Of a stretch of 64,000 bases of DNA, positions 18,560 through 27,931 are shown piece by piece. How positions within the stretch are numbered: the first letter of the stretch is position 1; every line of letters starts with the position of its first letter. The position numbers and the translations under genes are program-made. The stretch is from Fermentimonas sp. (GTDB lineage Bacteria > Bacteroidota > Bacteroidia > Bacteroidales > Dysgonomonadaceae). Under the pieces are notes generated by a model that was not told the origin of the DNA, did not search any database, and worked only from the letters and a program-made list of their open reading frames with translations. The stretch lies in the NCBI GenBank assembly GCA_028709385.1, contig JAQVXD010000003.1, positions 50,771 through 114,770 on the forward strand, written 5' to 3'.

Positions 18560-21094
18560 TTACTCTTTAGCAAAATTCGTTTTTCTTTTCCCTACTGCCT
18601 TAATAATAATGTAAATAGCTGTAATCAGCATTATAAGCAGGGCTGCAAATGCAATTCCGTCGGTTGTTTTTATACTTTGAGGATCGAACCGGAATTCTAC
18701 CGTATGCTTTCCTTCAGGTATCAGCAATGCACGAAGTGTGTAATTGGCTCTCAGCATTTCGGCCGGTTCACCGTCAATTGTTATCTGCCACCCTTTGGGA
18801 TAATATACCTCAGAGAAAACAGCCAGTTCATCTTTTTTAGCATCAACAGAGTAAATGATGTAATCCGAATCATAATCAGTTAATGCGAAAGTGGAAGCAG
18901 AATCAGCTTGAGTTGGCCTGAATCCGGGTTTGAAGTTTTCGAGAACCGGTTCAAACGCTTTATCGGCAACAGCAACACGTTTCAGGTCGACACTGCCCAA
19001 TGCGGCAATTTCTTCATCTGCACTGTCCACAAACCTTATTTCGTCAACAAACCAAGCGTTGCCCATCGCGTGCGGGTTTTCTACAGGTATAGTTGATCCG
19101 TCCTGAGCAGGCAGTATAACCCATTTGGTATTAAGCATGTTGAGCATTTTAAACCCGTTTGCATCGACAGAGTCAAGATTACCCTGAGAAGTGATTACTG
19201 ACTGGTGAAGATTCATCATCTCACTTGTCAGATACACATCAATAAGATCCTGATAACGACGCAGCTTGGCAGCGTGATATCCGCCGATAACCTTATGATG
19301 ATATGGCGTAATTCCATCGTTGAAAGTACTTGTGGCAAGATTCAGTACTCTGTAATATTTTGTTGTATCCTGCAAAATATACTGATCTGTGGGTGTTAAA
19401 GTGAATAGTTGTTCCTGGTTGGATTTATAAACAAAATCACTGTCGTTAAGATATCGCTTATTTACATCCCACATGTCTGCAAGACAAAGCAACAGGATAC
19501 CTGCAACTGCCCACGTGGCTTTAATTTTGTTCTGCATATAAAGCCATAATATTACACCGCCAATAGCTACGATGAAAAAGCTTCTCCAGGCATCAGCAGT
19601 GAACATAGACACACGCATATCCGTCAGGTTTGCCAGAAACCGCTGAATATGTTCGGGCGGGAGAGCCTGACTAAACGCCTGCATCTCGTTTGCTGAAATG
19701 AAAGATGAAAAGAATACTTTAGGTGCGATGGCAAAAAGCAGTGCAAAGCCACCGGTAAGACCGAGACTGATATACAGATATTTGATATTGTTCTTCAGTA
19801 ATTCAGGCTTCTGGATAATCTCCTTAACTGCAAGAGCAGCCAAAAGCGGGATGCAGAATTCGGCTACCACAAGTATTGATGATACTGCACGAAATTTGTT
19901 ATACAAAGGAACATAATCGATAAAGAAGTCGGTCAGAGGCATAAAGTTTTTCCCCCACGAAAGCAGAATCGAGAATATTGTGCCTGCAAGAAGGGCCCAT
20001 TTGACAGGACCTTTTACGATGAACAGCCCGAGAATAAAAAGTGCAAGCACAAAAGCGCCAACATAAACAGGTCCGGAAGTTCCCGGCTGGTCGCCCCAGT
20101 ACTGACCAATCTGCTGATATATCTGGCTGTATTCGGGACGGGCTTTACTCATTGCCTTTTCATTTTCAGAAAGAGGCACTGATGCTCCCCCTTTTGTGTT
20201 GGGAACCAGCAATGTCCATGTTTCACCTATTCCATAACTCCATGCTGTGATATAATCACGTTCGAGCCCGTCATCAGTAGCATTTCCCTCCTCATGGTGA
20301 GAAAGTTCCGACTTACCGCGCATAGTCTCTTTCGAATACTCATAAGTGTGATAAAGATTGCTCGAGTTTGCCGCTACACCAATAATTCCTGCAATGATCA
20401 GTACCCCCGTTGCTTTAAAGAACTCAGGCAACTTCTTCTTTCGGTAAGCATCAACAAAGAATGCAATAACCATGAAAAGCATCAGGAAGAGGAAGTAATA
20501 ACTCATCTGAAAGTGATTGGCAGATATCTGGAAAGCAACGAAAACCATGAACAGGAGTCCCCCCAACAGATACTTCTTCCTGTACACATACACCATACCA
20601 GCAATAGTAGGCGGTATATAAGCAAGGGTGATAAATTTCCATATATGCCCGGCCGATATAAGGATAAAGAAATAGGATGAAAAGGTCCATATTACAGCTC
20701 CCAGTGCACTTATCAACGGCGATGCCCTGAATGCACGCATCAGGATATAAAATCCGATGAGCATAATGAACAGCAGGTAAACGTAATCAGGTAAAAAGAG
20801 CGAGTAAGCCTTTTTAGCGTTATCCAGAGGTATTGAGGAATCGTAAGTAGGACTCATCTGATATGAAGGCATACCACTGAACATAGATATGTTCCAGCGT
20901 GTGCGCTCACCGTCATGACGCTCCATATAATCACGCTGTTCCTGGCCTTGTCCGATTGCGGCAAGCGAATCGTGCTGAGCAATCACACGCCCGTCCATGA
21001 CAGCCGGGGCAAAATAAATAAATGAAATAATAATGAATCCCGCTATTACTAAAAGGTCGGGAATTAACTTCTTAAAATAGCCGTTTTTTTGCAT
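18560..21094 (-). CDS. YfhO-family polytopic membrane protein
   Basis: An 844-residue integral membrane protein with about a dozen transmembrane helices through residue 560, a soluble periplasmic region (about 565-810), and a last helix near the C-terminus (FAALLIMLITAIYIIIKAV) followed by a basic tail. YfhO proteins resemble GT-C glycosyltransferases; in Firmicutes a member glycosylates lipoteichoic acid, while the Bacteroidota role is unknown. Runs such as SLAAIGQGQEQRDYMERH near the first loop and EVYYPKGWQITIDGEP near the end are characteristic. It has its own -7 box and is not tightly linked to its neighbours. Confidence 0.85.
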   Translation of the reverse strand: MQKNGYFKKLIPDLLVIAGFIIISFIYFAPAVMDGRVIAQHDSLAAIGQGQEQRDYMERHDGERTRWNISMFSGMPSYQMSPTYDSSIPLDNAKKAYSLFLPDYVYLLFIMLIGFYILMRAFRASPLISALGAVIWTFSSYFFILISAGHIWKFITLAYIPPTIAGMVYVYRKKYLLGGLLFMVFVAFQISANHFQMSYYFLFLMLFMVIAFFVDAYRKKKLPEFFKATGVLIIAGIIGVAANSSNLYHTYEYSKETMRGKSELSHHEEGNATDDGLERDYITAWSYGIGETWTLLVPNTKGGASVPLSENEKAMSKARPEYSQIYQQIGQYWGDQPGTSGPVYVGAFVLALFILGLFIVKGPVKWALLAGTIFSILLSWGKNFMPLTDFFIDYVPLYNKFRAVSSILVVAEFCIPLLAALAVKEIIQKPELLKNNIKYLYISLGLTGGFALLFAIAPKVFFSSFISANEMQAFSQALPPEHIQRFLANLTDMRVSMFTADAWRSFFIVAIGGVILWLYMQNKIKATWAVAGILLLCLADMWDVNKRYLNDSDFVYKSNQEQLFTLTPTDQYILQDTTKYYRVLNLATSTFNDGITPYHHKVIGGYHAAKLRRYQDLIDVYLTSEMMNLHQSVITSQGNLDSVDANGFKMLNMLNTKWVILPAQDGSTIPVENPHAMGNAWFVDEIRFVDSADEEIAALGSVDLKRVAVADKAFEPVLENFKPGFRPTQADSASTFALTDYDSDYIIYSVDAKKDELAVFSEVYYPKGWQITIDGEPAEMLRANYTLRALLIPEGKHTVEFRFDPQSIKTTDGIAFAALLIMLITAIYIIIKAVGKRKTNFAKE

Positions 21095-21125
21095 GACTTA
21101 TCCTTTGCAGTTTAATATTCAAACC

Positions 21126-21133
21126 ACAAATTT
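21126..21133 (-). promoter_or_regulatory. -7 box (TAAATTTG) for the YfhO gene
   Basis: Minus-strand TAAATTTG, a perfect TAnnTTTG match 32 bp upstream of the YfhO ATG, in the 67-bp gap after the DUF1080 gene. Confidence 0.4.
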
Positions 21134-21161
21134 ACATTTAATTATCTTACGAAGCGACTAA

Positions 21162-21938
21162 TTAAAGCTCCCTTATCCAGATATTTCTGAAACTAATTGG
21201 TTCACTAGGATCGCCATGATCCTGAAGTCTGATTGGTCCCGCACCATGCTCTATGACCTTTGGAAAGCCAATATATTCGGTTGTTCCGAGTATGATTGTG
21301 TTGTTCTGCAGAAGCACACCATTCTGTATAACCGTTACTCGCGGCTGTGTACGGTAACTGCCGTCTGCCTTAAATGTAGGAGCAGTATAAATAATGTCAT
21401 AAGTATTCCACTCACCCGGTCTGTTCATAGCATTAGCAAGAGGAGGTGTTTGTTTGTAAACACTCCCGGTCTGTCCGTTTACATAGGTCTCATTTTCAAA
21501 ACAGTCGAGTATCTGTATCTCATACATACCCTGGAGAAATACACCACTATTACCGCGCGCCTGACTTTCTCCTGTAATGCCAACAGGTACGAGCCATTCC
21601 ATGTGCAACTGGAAATCGTTGAATTCCATTTTTGTCTGAATATCGCCGGTGCCTTTTTTAACAGTAAAAACACCGTCGTGTAAAGTCCATTCTGCCGCTT
21701 CACCCTTACTGTTTTGCCACTGGGAGAGATCCTTCCCGTCAAACAAAACAATAGCATCTGAAGGAGCAGGGATAAGAATTTGTGATTTGTTTCCGGGAGT
21801 AACTACAGGTGGCTGAGGTTGCCAATACTCACTCATTTCAGGTCTCATTCGAGCCTGTTCGGGGTATTGCTTAACCTGTGAATTCATGGTGAAAGTAAGT
21901 GTTAAACTCATTAAAATCAGTGTAGTTAATGCTTTCAT
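21162..21938 (-). CDS. DUF1080 protein, 3-keto-disaccharide hydrolase-like
   Basis: A 258-residue exported protein (signal peptide about 1-19) with a concanavalin-like jelly roll. The DUF1080 signature LFDGKDLSQWQN is near residue 66, with GNSGVFLQGMYEIQILD in the core and the closing FRNIWIREL. Members of the family hydrolyse 3-keto-glycosides in the periplasm, after an oxidoreductase has made the 3-keto sugar. A Tat-exported Gfo/Idh-type oxidoreductase lies 8 kb away in this window, a possible partner. It lies 45 bp after the small beta-barrel gene. The catalytic assignment is by family only. Confidence 0.82.
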   Translation of the reverse strand: MKALTTLILMSLTLTFTMNSQVKQYPEQARMRPEMSEYWQPQPPVVTPGNKSQILIPAPSDAIVLFDGKDLSQWQNSKGEAAEWTLHDGVFTVKKGTGDIQTKMEFNDFQLHMEWLVPVGITGESQARGNSGVFLQGMYEIQILDCFENETYVNGQTGSVYKQTPPLANAMNRPGEWNTYDIIYTAPTFKADGSYRTQPRVTVIQNGVLLQNNTIILGTTEYIGFPKVIEHGAGPIRLQDHGDPSEPISFRNIWIREL

Positions 21939-21983
21939 GTTTTTTTATTTAAATATTTGTATCCTCTGTTATCAGATTTTTCT

Positions 21984-22541
21984 TTAGAACCTTTTCCCTA
22001 TTGTGATTCCCAAACGAGGGTAGCCTCCGTCGTTTACAAAATCGCGCCCGCCTCCAAAGTAGATTTCGCCTACCCAGTTGTTTCGTGACAGGTATTTCCA
22101 ACCAAGGGCGAGACCTATTCCGGCACCCGTAACTGTATTATTGTCTGAAGTATATATACCTTCGTCATAATATACTTCCTCTTCAGGTTTTGTAAAAATA
22201 CCGCCGTTTGCCTCAATGAAAAAGCCTGCTCCCAGTTTCTGCAAATTCTCAGAGTTACCACCAAAGAACCAGCGGACATAAGGAGAAAATAGAAAATCCA
22301 TTGAGTAAATATCTTCATCAAGTGCCACGCCCAGTGATGCACCGACACTTAGGTCAGAGTTAAGTATTCGCTCATAAGCTATTTCAGGGAATGAACCAAA
22401 GACTGTGGTACCCAGATTTAGTTTCAATTCATTTTGGGGGATGTCTCTTGTCAACTTCCAACCCATTGCACGGTAAGTTTTTTGTGAAAACATTGAAAGG
22501 CTTACAAACAGGGCAAATATTAACAGAACTTGTTTCTTCAT
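21984..22541 (-). CDS. Small outer-membrane beta-barrel protein, unknown function
   Basis: A 185-residue protein with a signal peptide (MKKQVLLIFALFVSLSMFS) and strands such as GASLGVALDEDIYSMDFLFSPYVRWFF in two pieces, ending GITIGKRF with the terminal aromatic expected of barrels. I do not recognise a specific family. It begins 36 bp past the metG terminator hairpin and may be co-transcribed with the DUF1080 gene downstream (45 bp gap). Confidence 0.7.
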   Translation of the reverse strand: MKKQVLLIFALFVSLSMFSQKTYRAMGWKLTRDIPQNELKLNLGTTVFGSFPEIAYERILNSDLSVGASLGVALDEDIYSMDFLFSPYVRWFFGGNSENLQKLGAGFFIEANGGIFTKPEEEVYYDEGIYTSDNNTVTGAGIGLALGWKYLSRNNWVGEIYFGGGRDFVNDGGYPRLGITIGKRF

Positions 22542-22576
22542 TAGGGTATTTTTTAGTGTTGAACTTATTAAAAATT

Positions 22577-22609
22577 GACTGGTTTGTGATTTATAACCAC
22601 AAACCAGTC
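22577..22609 (-). terminator. Rho-independent terminator of metG
   Basis: Perfect 12-bp inverted repeat GACTGGTTTGTG / CACAAACCAGTC with a 9-nt loop. On the minus strand it is followed by AATTTTTAA. It lies 72 bp beyond the metG stop. A second, outer pair (AACTTA / TAAGTT) brackets it at 22562-22567 and 22611-22616. Confidence 0.85.
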
Positions 22610-22680
22610 GTAAGTTAAAATCTATTTAATAGATGAGATGTCCGGAGAAAAGTTGCACATTTAGTGATAAATTAGCTAAA

Positions 22681-24747
22681 TCATAACACCTGACTGCCCG
22701 GTTCAACCACTTTTGCGGGTAATACGAGAGCAAGAGTTCCGTCTGCATTTTCTGCTGAAAGAATCATACCTTCGGATACATAACCACGCATCTTTCTGGG
22801 AGCCAGGTTTGCAATAAAACAGACCTGTTTTCCGACAAGCTCTTCCGGGTTAGGGTAGTATGCAGCTATTCCTGAAAGGATAGTTCTTTGCTTTATTCCA
22901 TCATCAAGAAGAAATCTGAGGAGTTTATCTGTTTTGGGCACTTTCTCACATTCAAGAACAATAGCAACACGGATATCCAGTTTTTCGAAATCATCATATT
23001 CAATGGTATCCTTTACTGGCTTTACCAGTGCTTTATCAGAAGCCTCTTTTTCATCAGATTCAGCCTCATTTAATTTTTTGGTATCATGGAGCTTCTGTAC
23101 CTGTTTTTCAATCACTTCATCTTCAATCTTTTCGAAAAGAAGTTCAGATTTACCCAAGGTGTGACCTTCCTGGAGCAGGTTAAAACTACCTAACTTATCC
23201 CACCCCAGATGTTCGATGTTAAGGAATGACAGTAGCTTTCCAGCTGTGAAAGGCAGGAACGGCTCAATCACGATTGCAAGATTAGCTGTAATCTGCAGAG
23301 AAATATTGAGGATGGTTGCAGTGCGCTCCATGTCTGTTTTAGCTGTCTTCCACGGCTCAGCATCAGCAAGATATTTGTTCCCGATGCGCGCCAGGTTCAT
23401 AGCCTCTTTCTGAGCTTCACGGAAATGGAAATTATCCAGGTTATACTCAACCTCCTCCTTTACTTTTCCCGCTTCAGCAATAGCTTCACGATCAAGATCA
23501 GTCAGAGTACCCGATGCAGGAACTATGTTATGGAAATATTTCTGGGTAAGAACCATTGCCCTGTTCACGAAATTACCAAGAACAGCCACAAGCTCATTAT
23601 TGTTATGCGCCTGAAAATCCTTCCAGGTGAAATCGTTATCCTTAGTTTCAGGAGCATTGGCAGTAAGAGCATAGCGAAGTGAATCCTGTTTTCCCGGAAA
23701 CTCTTCGAGGTATTCGTGAAGCCACACTGCCCAGTTGCGGGAGGTTGATATTTTATCCCCTTCGAGGTTCATGAACTCGTTAGCAGGCACATTATCCGGC
23801 AGGTTGAAGCTGCCCTCAGCTTTTAGCATAGCAGGGAATACTATGCAGTGGAATACGATGTTATCTTTTCCGATGAAATGTATTAGTCGTGATTCTTTAT
23901 CTTTCCACCACTTTTCCCAATCATCAGGCAGAAGCTCTTTAGTGTTTGAAATATAACCTATTGGAGCATCAAACCATACATATAGGACCTTGCCCTCAGC
24001 ACCTTCCACGGGAACAGGTACGCCCCAGTCGAGGTCGCGGCTCACGGCACGCGGCTGCAGTCCGAGGTCCAGCCACGATTTACACTGACCATAAACATTT
24101 GTTTTCCACTCTTTATGATCCTCCAGAATCCATTCACGAAGCCATGCTTCATGTTTATCCAAAGGCAGGTACCAGTGTTTTGTTTTTCGCATTACCGGCA
24201 CACTTCCGCTTAGAGTTGATTTGGGATTTATAAGATCATTGGGACTCAAGGATGTGCCGCATTGCTCACACTGATCACCATAAGCATTTTCATTTCCGCA
24301 GTGAGGGCAGGTGCCAGTGATATACCTGTCAGCAAGAAACTGCTCAGCCTCTTCATCATAATACTGCTCGCTCTCCTGTTCATTAAACTCTCCTTTTTCA
24401 TAGAGTGTACGGAAGAAATCAGATGCAGTTTTTTTGTGAATATCTGATGTGGTGCGGGAGTATATATCGAATGTTATACCAAACTCTTCAAAAGATTTTT
24501 TAATCAATTCATGATAGCGATCCACAATATCCTGTGGTGTTACACCCTCTTTACGGGCTTTTATCGTGATAGGTATCCCATGTTCATCAGATCCACCGAT
24601 AAAAAGGACTTCTTCTCCTTTGAGTCTGAGGTAACGGGCATAAATATCTGCCGGGACATAAACACCTGCCAGATGGCCTATATGTACAGGACCATTGGCG
24701 TATGGAAGCGCAGATGTAATCAGAGTACGTTTGAATTGTTTTGACAT
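22681..24747 (-). CDS. metG: Methionyl-tRNA synthetase
   Basis: Charges tRNA-Met with methionine. From the ATG at 24747 it is 688 residues, the length of the long dimeric form. Visible are the class I HIGH motif ([10 protein letters not shown]), a knuckle zinc site ([18 protein letters not shown]), and a KMSKS-equivalent reading KISTS. The C-terminal EMAP-like tRNA-binding domain ([14 protein letters not shown] to the end) follows a charged linker of about 40 residues. The ATG at 24795 would add 16 unconserved residues. Transcription starts in the 290-bp divergent region shared with trkH and ends at the hairpin 22577-22609. Confidence 0.96.
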   Translation of the reverse strand: MSKQFKRTLITSALPYANGPVHIGHLAGVYVPADIYARYLRLKGEEVLFIGGSDEHGIPITIKARKEGVTPQDIVDRYHELIKKSFEEFGITFDIYSRTTSDIHKKTASDFFRTLYEKGEFNEQESEQYYDEEAEQFLADRYITGTCPHCGNENAYGDQCEQCGTSLSPNDLINPKSTLSGSVPVMRKTKHWYLPLDKHEAWLREWILEDHKEWKTNVYGQCKSWLDLGLQPRAVSRDLDWGVPVPVEGAEGKVLYVWFDAPIGYISNTKELLPDDWEKWWKDKESRLIHFIGKDNIVFHCIVFPAMLKAEGSFNLPDNVPANEFMNLEGDKISTSRNWAVWLHEYLEEFPGKQDSLRYALTANAPETKDNDFTWKDFQAHNNNELVAVLGNFVNRAMVLTQKYFHNIVPASGTLTDLDREAIAEAGKVKEEVEYNLDNFHFREAQKEAMNLARIGNKYLADAEPWKTAKTDMERTATILNISLQITANLAIVIEPFLPFTAGKLLSFLNIEHLGWDKLGSFNLLQEGHTLGKSELLFEKIEDEVIEKQVQKLHDTKKLNEAESDEKEASDKALVKPVKDTIEYDDFEKLDIRVAIVLECEKVPKTDKLLRFLLDDGIKQRTILSGIAAYYPNPEELVGKQVCFIANLAPRKMRGYVSEGMILSAENADGTLALVLPAKVVEPGSQVL

Positions 24748-24792
24748 ATTTATTTTAGCGAAAATTATAGGATTGCTCTCTGTTATAATCCG

Positions 24793-24800
24793 CAAATGTA
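24793..24800 (-). promoter_or_regulatory. -7 box (TACATTTG) for metG
   Basis: Minus-strand TACATTTG 45 bp before the metG ATG, identical to the box in front of trmB. No TTG is seen at -33. Confidence 0.4.
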
Positions 24801-24919
24801 CTAAAAATAGCTCTTTTCATCACATAATTCCTGTAATAATCTGAACATGCGAAACTTCAATAAAAATAAATTAACCTACTGGCAACCCGATTGACACGAT
24901 CACTAAAATCATCCTTGTG

Positions 24920-24971
24920 TGCACTCAGATAGTGCAAAATATATGGAATAATGTACTGTCATAGTGCAAAA
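24920..24971. repeat. TGCACT/AGTGCA half-site cluster upstream of trkH
   Basis: An inverted pair TGCACT (24920-24925) - 5 nt - AGTGCA (24931-24936) is followed by a third copy. The 11-mer ATAGTGCAAAA occurs at 24929 and again at 24961, exactly 32 bp apart, about three helical turns. It sits just upstream of the trkH -7 box, the position expected of an operator. The binding protein is unknown. Confidence 0.5.
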
Positions 24972-24985
24972 AAGTATTTTTTGTT

Positions 24986-24993
24986 TAATTTTG
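24986..24993 (+). promoter_or_regulatory. -7 box (TAATTTTG) for trkH-trkA
   Basis: Perfect TAnnTTTG match 44 bp before the trkH ATG. The -33 position holds TAGTG rather than TTG and falls inside the second AGTGCA repeat, which suggests regulated use. Confidence 0.5.
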
Positions 24994-25037
24994 CACCCAC
25001 TTATCACTTCTCCTAACCTGATTGGATAAAAGAGAAT

Positions 25038-26432
25038 ATGTTATCTGGGAATAAATTTCTGAAGTTGGGGCCGGCGCAATTATTTGTTTTGAGCTTTATC
25101 TCCATTTCTGTTTTAGGCAGTTTCCTTTTATTGCTTCCGGGAGTAACAAAAGAAGGCATCTCTTATGTGGATGCTCTGTTTACTGCAACAAGTGCTGTGT
25201 GTGTAACTGGGCTTAACGTTGTTGATACAGAATTTACCTTTACACTTCTTGGTCAGATAATTATTTTATCGCTTATACAGATCGGAGGTTTGGGAATTAT
25301 GACCTTCACTACATATTTTAGCTACTTTTTCAAAGGCGGGTCTTCATACAAAAATCAACTTCTTGTAAAGGATATTACCAATGAAAATAATCTGGATAAT
25401 GTATTCTCAGCTCTTAAAAGTATTCTTATAATTACTTTCTTGATTGAGGGAATAGGTTTTTTGCTGATATATACATCCTTGAGCAAAGCAGGCCTGGATT
25501 TTTGGGAAAGAGTATTTTTTTCTGTCTTTCATTCAGTATCAAGTTTCTGTAATGCCGGCTTTTCTACGTTATCAGGCAGTTTATATGATATAAGAATTCG
25601 ATTTAATTTCCCTGTGCATCTTATAATGTCATTTCTGATTATTTTAGGAGGATTAGGCTTTCCTATAATCTTTAATATCTGGAAACTTATTACCACTAAT
25701 GTATCTAATTTATACAGGAGGATATTCAAACATGAGAAATATGCCTTTGCAAGATTGGATGTCAGTGTAAATACTCATTTAGTAATCAGAACTACAATTC
25801 TGCTGCTTTTAATCGGTACTCTAAGCTTTTATTTTTTCGAAAAAGATGGTGTTCTGACAGAATATTCAACAACTTTCGGGAAATGGACCGCTGCCTTTTT
25901 TGGCTCAGTAACATCCAGAACGGCAGGATTTAACAGCACAGATACTGCTGCGTTATCATTACCGACTTCACTAATGTTAATTTCGCTTATGTGGATTGGT
26001 GCATCGCCTGCATCAACAGGCGGTGGTATAAAAACAACCACTTTTGCTATTGCTGTCATGAATTTTTACTCACTTGTAAGAGGTAAAAAGAATATTGAGT
26101 TCAAGGGCAGGGAGATTTCTCAGCATTCTGTTTCAAAGGCATTTGCGCAAATGACACTTGCAATTATCTTTATAATGGTAATCACATTTGTAATGATACT
26201 TATTGAAAACAATAAGGAGCCTATGGATTTGCTTTTTGAAACGGTATCTGCTTACTCAACTGTAGGATTGAGCCGTAACGTGACGCCTTTTTTATCAGAT
26301 TCGGGTAAACTGGTAATAACATTAACGATGTTTGTGGGGAGGGTGAGTTTGTTTACTGTATTGACCGCTTTGACGAAGAGGGTTAATTTAAGTTTGTACA
26401 GATATCCCTCTGAAGAATTATTAATCAACTAG
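25038..26432 (+). CDS. trkH: TrkH/KtrB-family potassium channel subunit
   Basis: A 464-residue membrane protein, the ion-conducting subunit of a Trk/Ktr potassium uptake system. The four pseudo-repeated selectivity loops are visible: AVCVTGLNV, SSFCNAGFS, TSRTAGFNS and YSTVGLSRN. The length is nearer KtrB than the classic E. coli TrkH, so ktrB would be an equally good name. It is followed after 13 bp by its cytosolic RCK partner. Upstream lie a repeat cluster and a -7 box that probably control both genes. Confidence 0.92.
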   Translation: MLSGNKFLKLGPAQLFVLSFISISVLGSFLLLLPGVTKEGISYVDALFTATSAVCVTGLNVVDTEFTFTLLGQIIILSLIQIGGLGIMTFTTYFSYFFKGGSSYKNQLLVKDITNENNLDNVFSALKSILIITFLIEGIGFLLIYTSLSKAGLDFWERVFFSVFHSVSSFCNAGFSTLSGSLYDIRIRFNFPVHLIMSFLIILGGLGFPIIFNIWKLITTNVSNLYRRIFKHEKYAFARLDVSVNTHLVIRTTILLLLIGTLSFYFFEKDGVLTEYSTTFGKWTAAFFGSVTSRTAGFNSTDTAALSLPTSLMLISLMWIGASPASTGGGIKTTTFAIAVMNFYSLVRGKKNIEFKGREISQHSVSKAFAQMTLAIIFIMVITFVMILIENNKEPMDLLFETVSAYSTVGLSRNVTPFLSDSGKLVITLTMFVGRVSLFTVLTALTKRVNLSLYRYPSEELLIN

Positions 26433-26445
26433 ATTTTTAAGTAAG

Positions 26446-27135
26446 ATGAAATTTGTAGTAATAGGTCTTGGACATTTTGGCACTGCCCTTGCTGAGCGGT
26501 TGGTTGCCATGGGGCATGAGGTTATTGGAGTTGACAAATCTATGAACCGTGTTGAAGCCTGTAAGGAGAAACTTACTAACGTAATCTGCCTTGACAGTTC
26601 AGATCCGGTAGCAGCCAGTCATTTGCCGTTAAGAAATACCGATATGGCAATTGTTTGCGGCGGAGCAGATGAAGGAGAGAGCCTTTTAATCACGGCAATG
26701 CTGAAGAAAAGAGGGGTTCATAGAATAACTGTAAGATCTATCACCAGTCTTCAGGAAAGTGTGCTAGAGGCCATGGGGATCACTGAAATTATTCGTCCCG
26801 AGAGAGAGTCTGCAGAAAGATGGGCAATGAAGCTTTCGGTGAAAAACTATATCAATCTGTTTGAAGTATCAAGAGATCATTACATTGTGGAAATTATTGT
26901 GCCCACAAAATTAATTGGTAAAACAATTGGAGAAAGTGAACTTAATAAAAAATATAATGTTGTTGTTCTTACTAAGCTTAAGCAGATTAGTGAACAAAAC
27001 GAAATCGGAGCGAAAACTTTTACTCTTAATGCAGGCAGTATAGTTAATGCCGATACTGTATTGGAGGATGGAGATATTATTGTTATTTATGGCAATAAGA
27101 ATGATATTAAGGCAATGATTGACAAAAATATGTAA
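26446..27135 (+). CDS. trkA: TrkA/KtrA-family potassium uptake regulatory subunit
   Basis: A 229-residue cytosolic RCK protein that gates the TrkH/KtrB channel. The RCK_N Rossmann motif VIGLGHFGTALAERL is at residues 4-18, and an RCK_C (TrkA_C) domain from about 140 ends with LEDGDIIVIYGNK. It has a single RCK_N/RCK_C unit, like KtrA, not the doubled form of E. coli TrkA. It is co-transcribed with the channel gene and is followed after 7 bp by an SDR gene. Confidence 0.92.
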   Translation: MKFVVIGLGHFGTALAERLVAMGHEVIGVDKSMNRVEACKEKLTNVICLDSSDPVAASHLPLRNTDMAIVCGGADEGESLLITAMLKKRGVHRITVRSITSLQESVLEAMGITEIIRPERESAERWAMKLSVKNYINLFEVSRDHYIVEIIVPTKLIGKTIGESELNKKYNVVVLTKLKQISEQNEIGAKTFTLNAGSIVNADTVLEDGDIIVIYGNKNDIKAMIDKNM

Positions 27136-27142
27136 CTCAGCT

Positions 27143-27931
27143 ATGAAATTAAATTTAGAGGGAAAGACAGCAATAATAGGCGGCAGCAGTAAGGGATTGG
27201 GTAAAGCATGCGCTGTTGCAGTTGCACGTGAGGGGGTGAATATTGTGTTGTGTGCAAGGAATGAAGATAATTTGATTGAGACGCAAAAAGAGATAGAAGC
27301 GATCGGGGTGAAAACATTGGCGTTGACTGCCGATATGTCGGATGCCAAAGATAATCAGCGTATTGTAAGTGAAACAGTAAAACGTTTTGGAAGTATAGAT
27401 ATTCTGGTTAATAATTCCGGAGGACCAAAGCCAGGCACTTTTCGCGATATCTCTGAAGATGATCTGGATGATGCTTATAATTCTGTTCTTAAGTATAATA
27501 TCAGGATGATAAACCTCTGCCTGCCTTATATGGAAAAAAAAGGGTGGGGCAGAATCATTAACATTGCTTCTGTAACAGTCAAAGAACCGGCACCAAATAT
27601 GGTGTTATCAAATATATTTCGATCTGCGGTAGCCAGCTATTCTAAAACTATAAGCAAGGAATTGATTTCTAAAGGGGTAACAATAAATACTGTCTGTCCG
27701 GGTTATTTTAAAACTGACCGTGTAACACAACTTATGAAAGCACGCTCTGTGGCTGAAGGCATTTCTGTTGAGGAGTATGAACAGAAGGCAATTCAGAATT
27801 TTCCTCATAAACGATACATGGATCCGCAGGAACTGGGAGATATGGTATGTTACCTTTGTTCAGATCTGGCGCGTTCGGTTAACGGCACAACTATTCAGAT
27901 AGATGGCGGTCTGTTGAGCGGTTTACTGTGA
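27143..27931 (+). CDS. Short-chain dehydrogenase/reductase with atypical active site
   Basis: A 262-residue Rossmann protein with the cofactor motif GGSSKGLGKA (residues 12-21), NNSGGP and the C-terminal IQIDGGLLSG, all typical of FabG-like SDRs. Aligning the catalytic helix by eye, the usual YxxxK falls on SNIFR, so both the catalytic Tyr and Lys appear replaced (Ser and Arg). A divergent SDR group shares this SNxxR feature. The reaction is therefore unknown. I chose the ATG at 27143 over 27119, which overlaps trkA. Its 3' end overlaps the convergent AGCS gene by 41 bp. Confidence 0.85.
   Translation: MKLNLEGKTAIIGGSSKGLGKACAVAVAREGVNIVLCARNEDNLIETQKEIEAIGVKTLALTADMSDAKDNQRIVSETVKRFGSIDILVNNSGGPKPGTFRDISEDDLDDAYNSVLKYNIRMINLCLPYMEKKGWGRIINIASVTVKEPAPNMVLSNIFRSAVASYSKTISKELISKGVTINTVCPGYFKTDRVTQLMKARSVAEGISVEEYEQKAIQNFPHKRYMDPQELGDMVCYLCSDLARSVNGTTIQIDGGLLSGLL

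Noticed and set aside
21216..21683. 155-codon antisense frame over the DUF1080 gene
   Set aside because: No domain, Cys-rich shadow composition, inside a supported gene.
26911..27348. 145-codon antisense frame across the trkA/SDR junction
   Set aside because: It spans two real genes and contains no recognisable domain.
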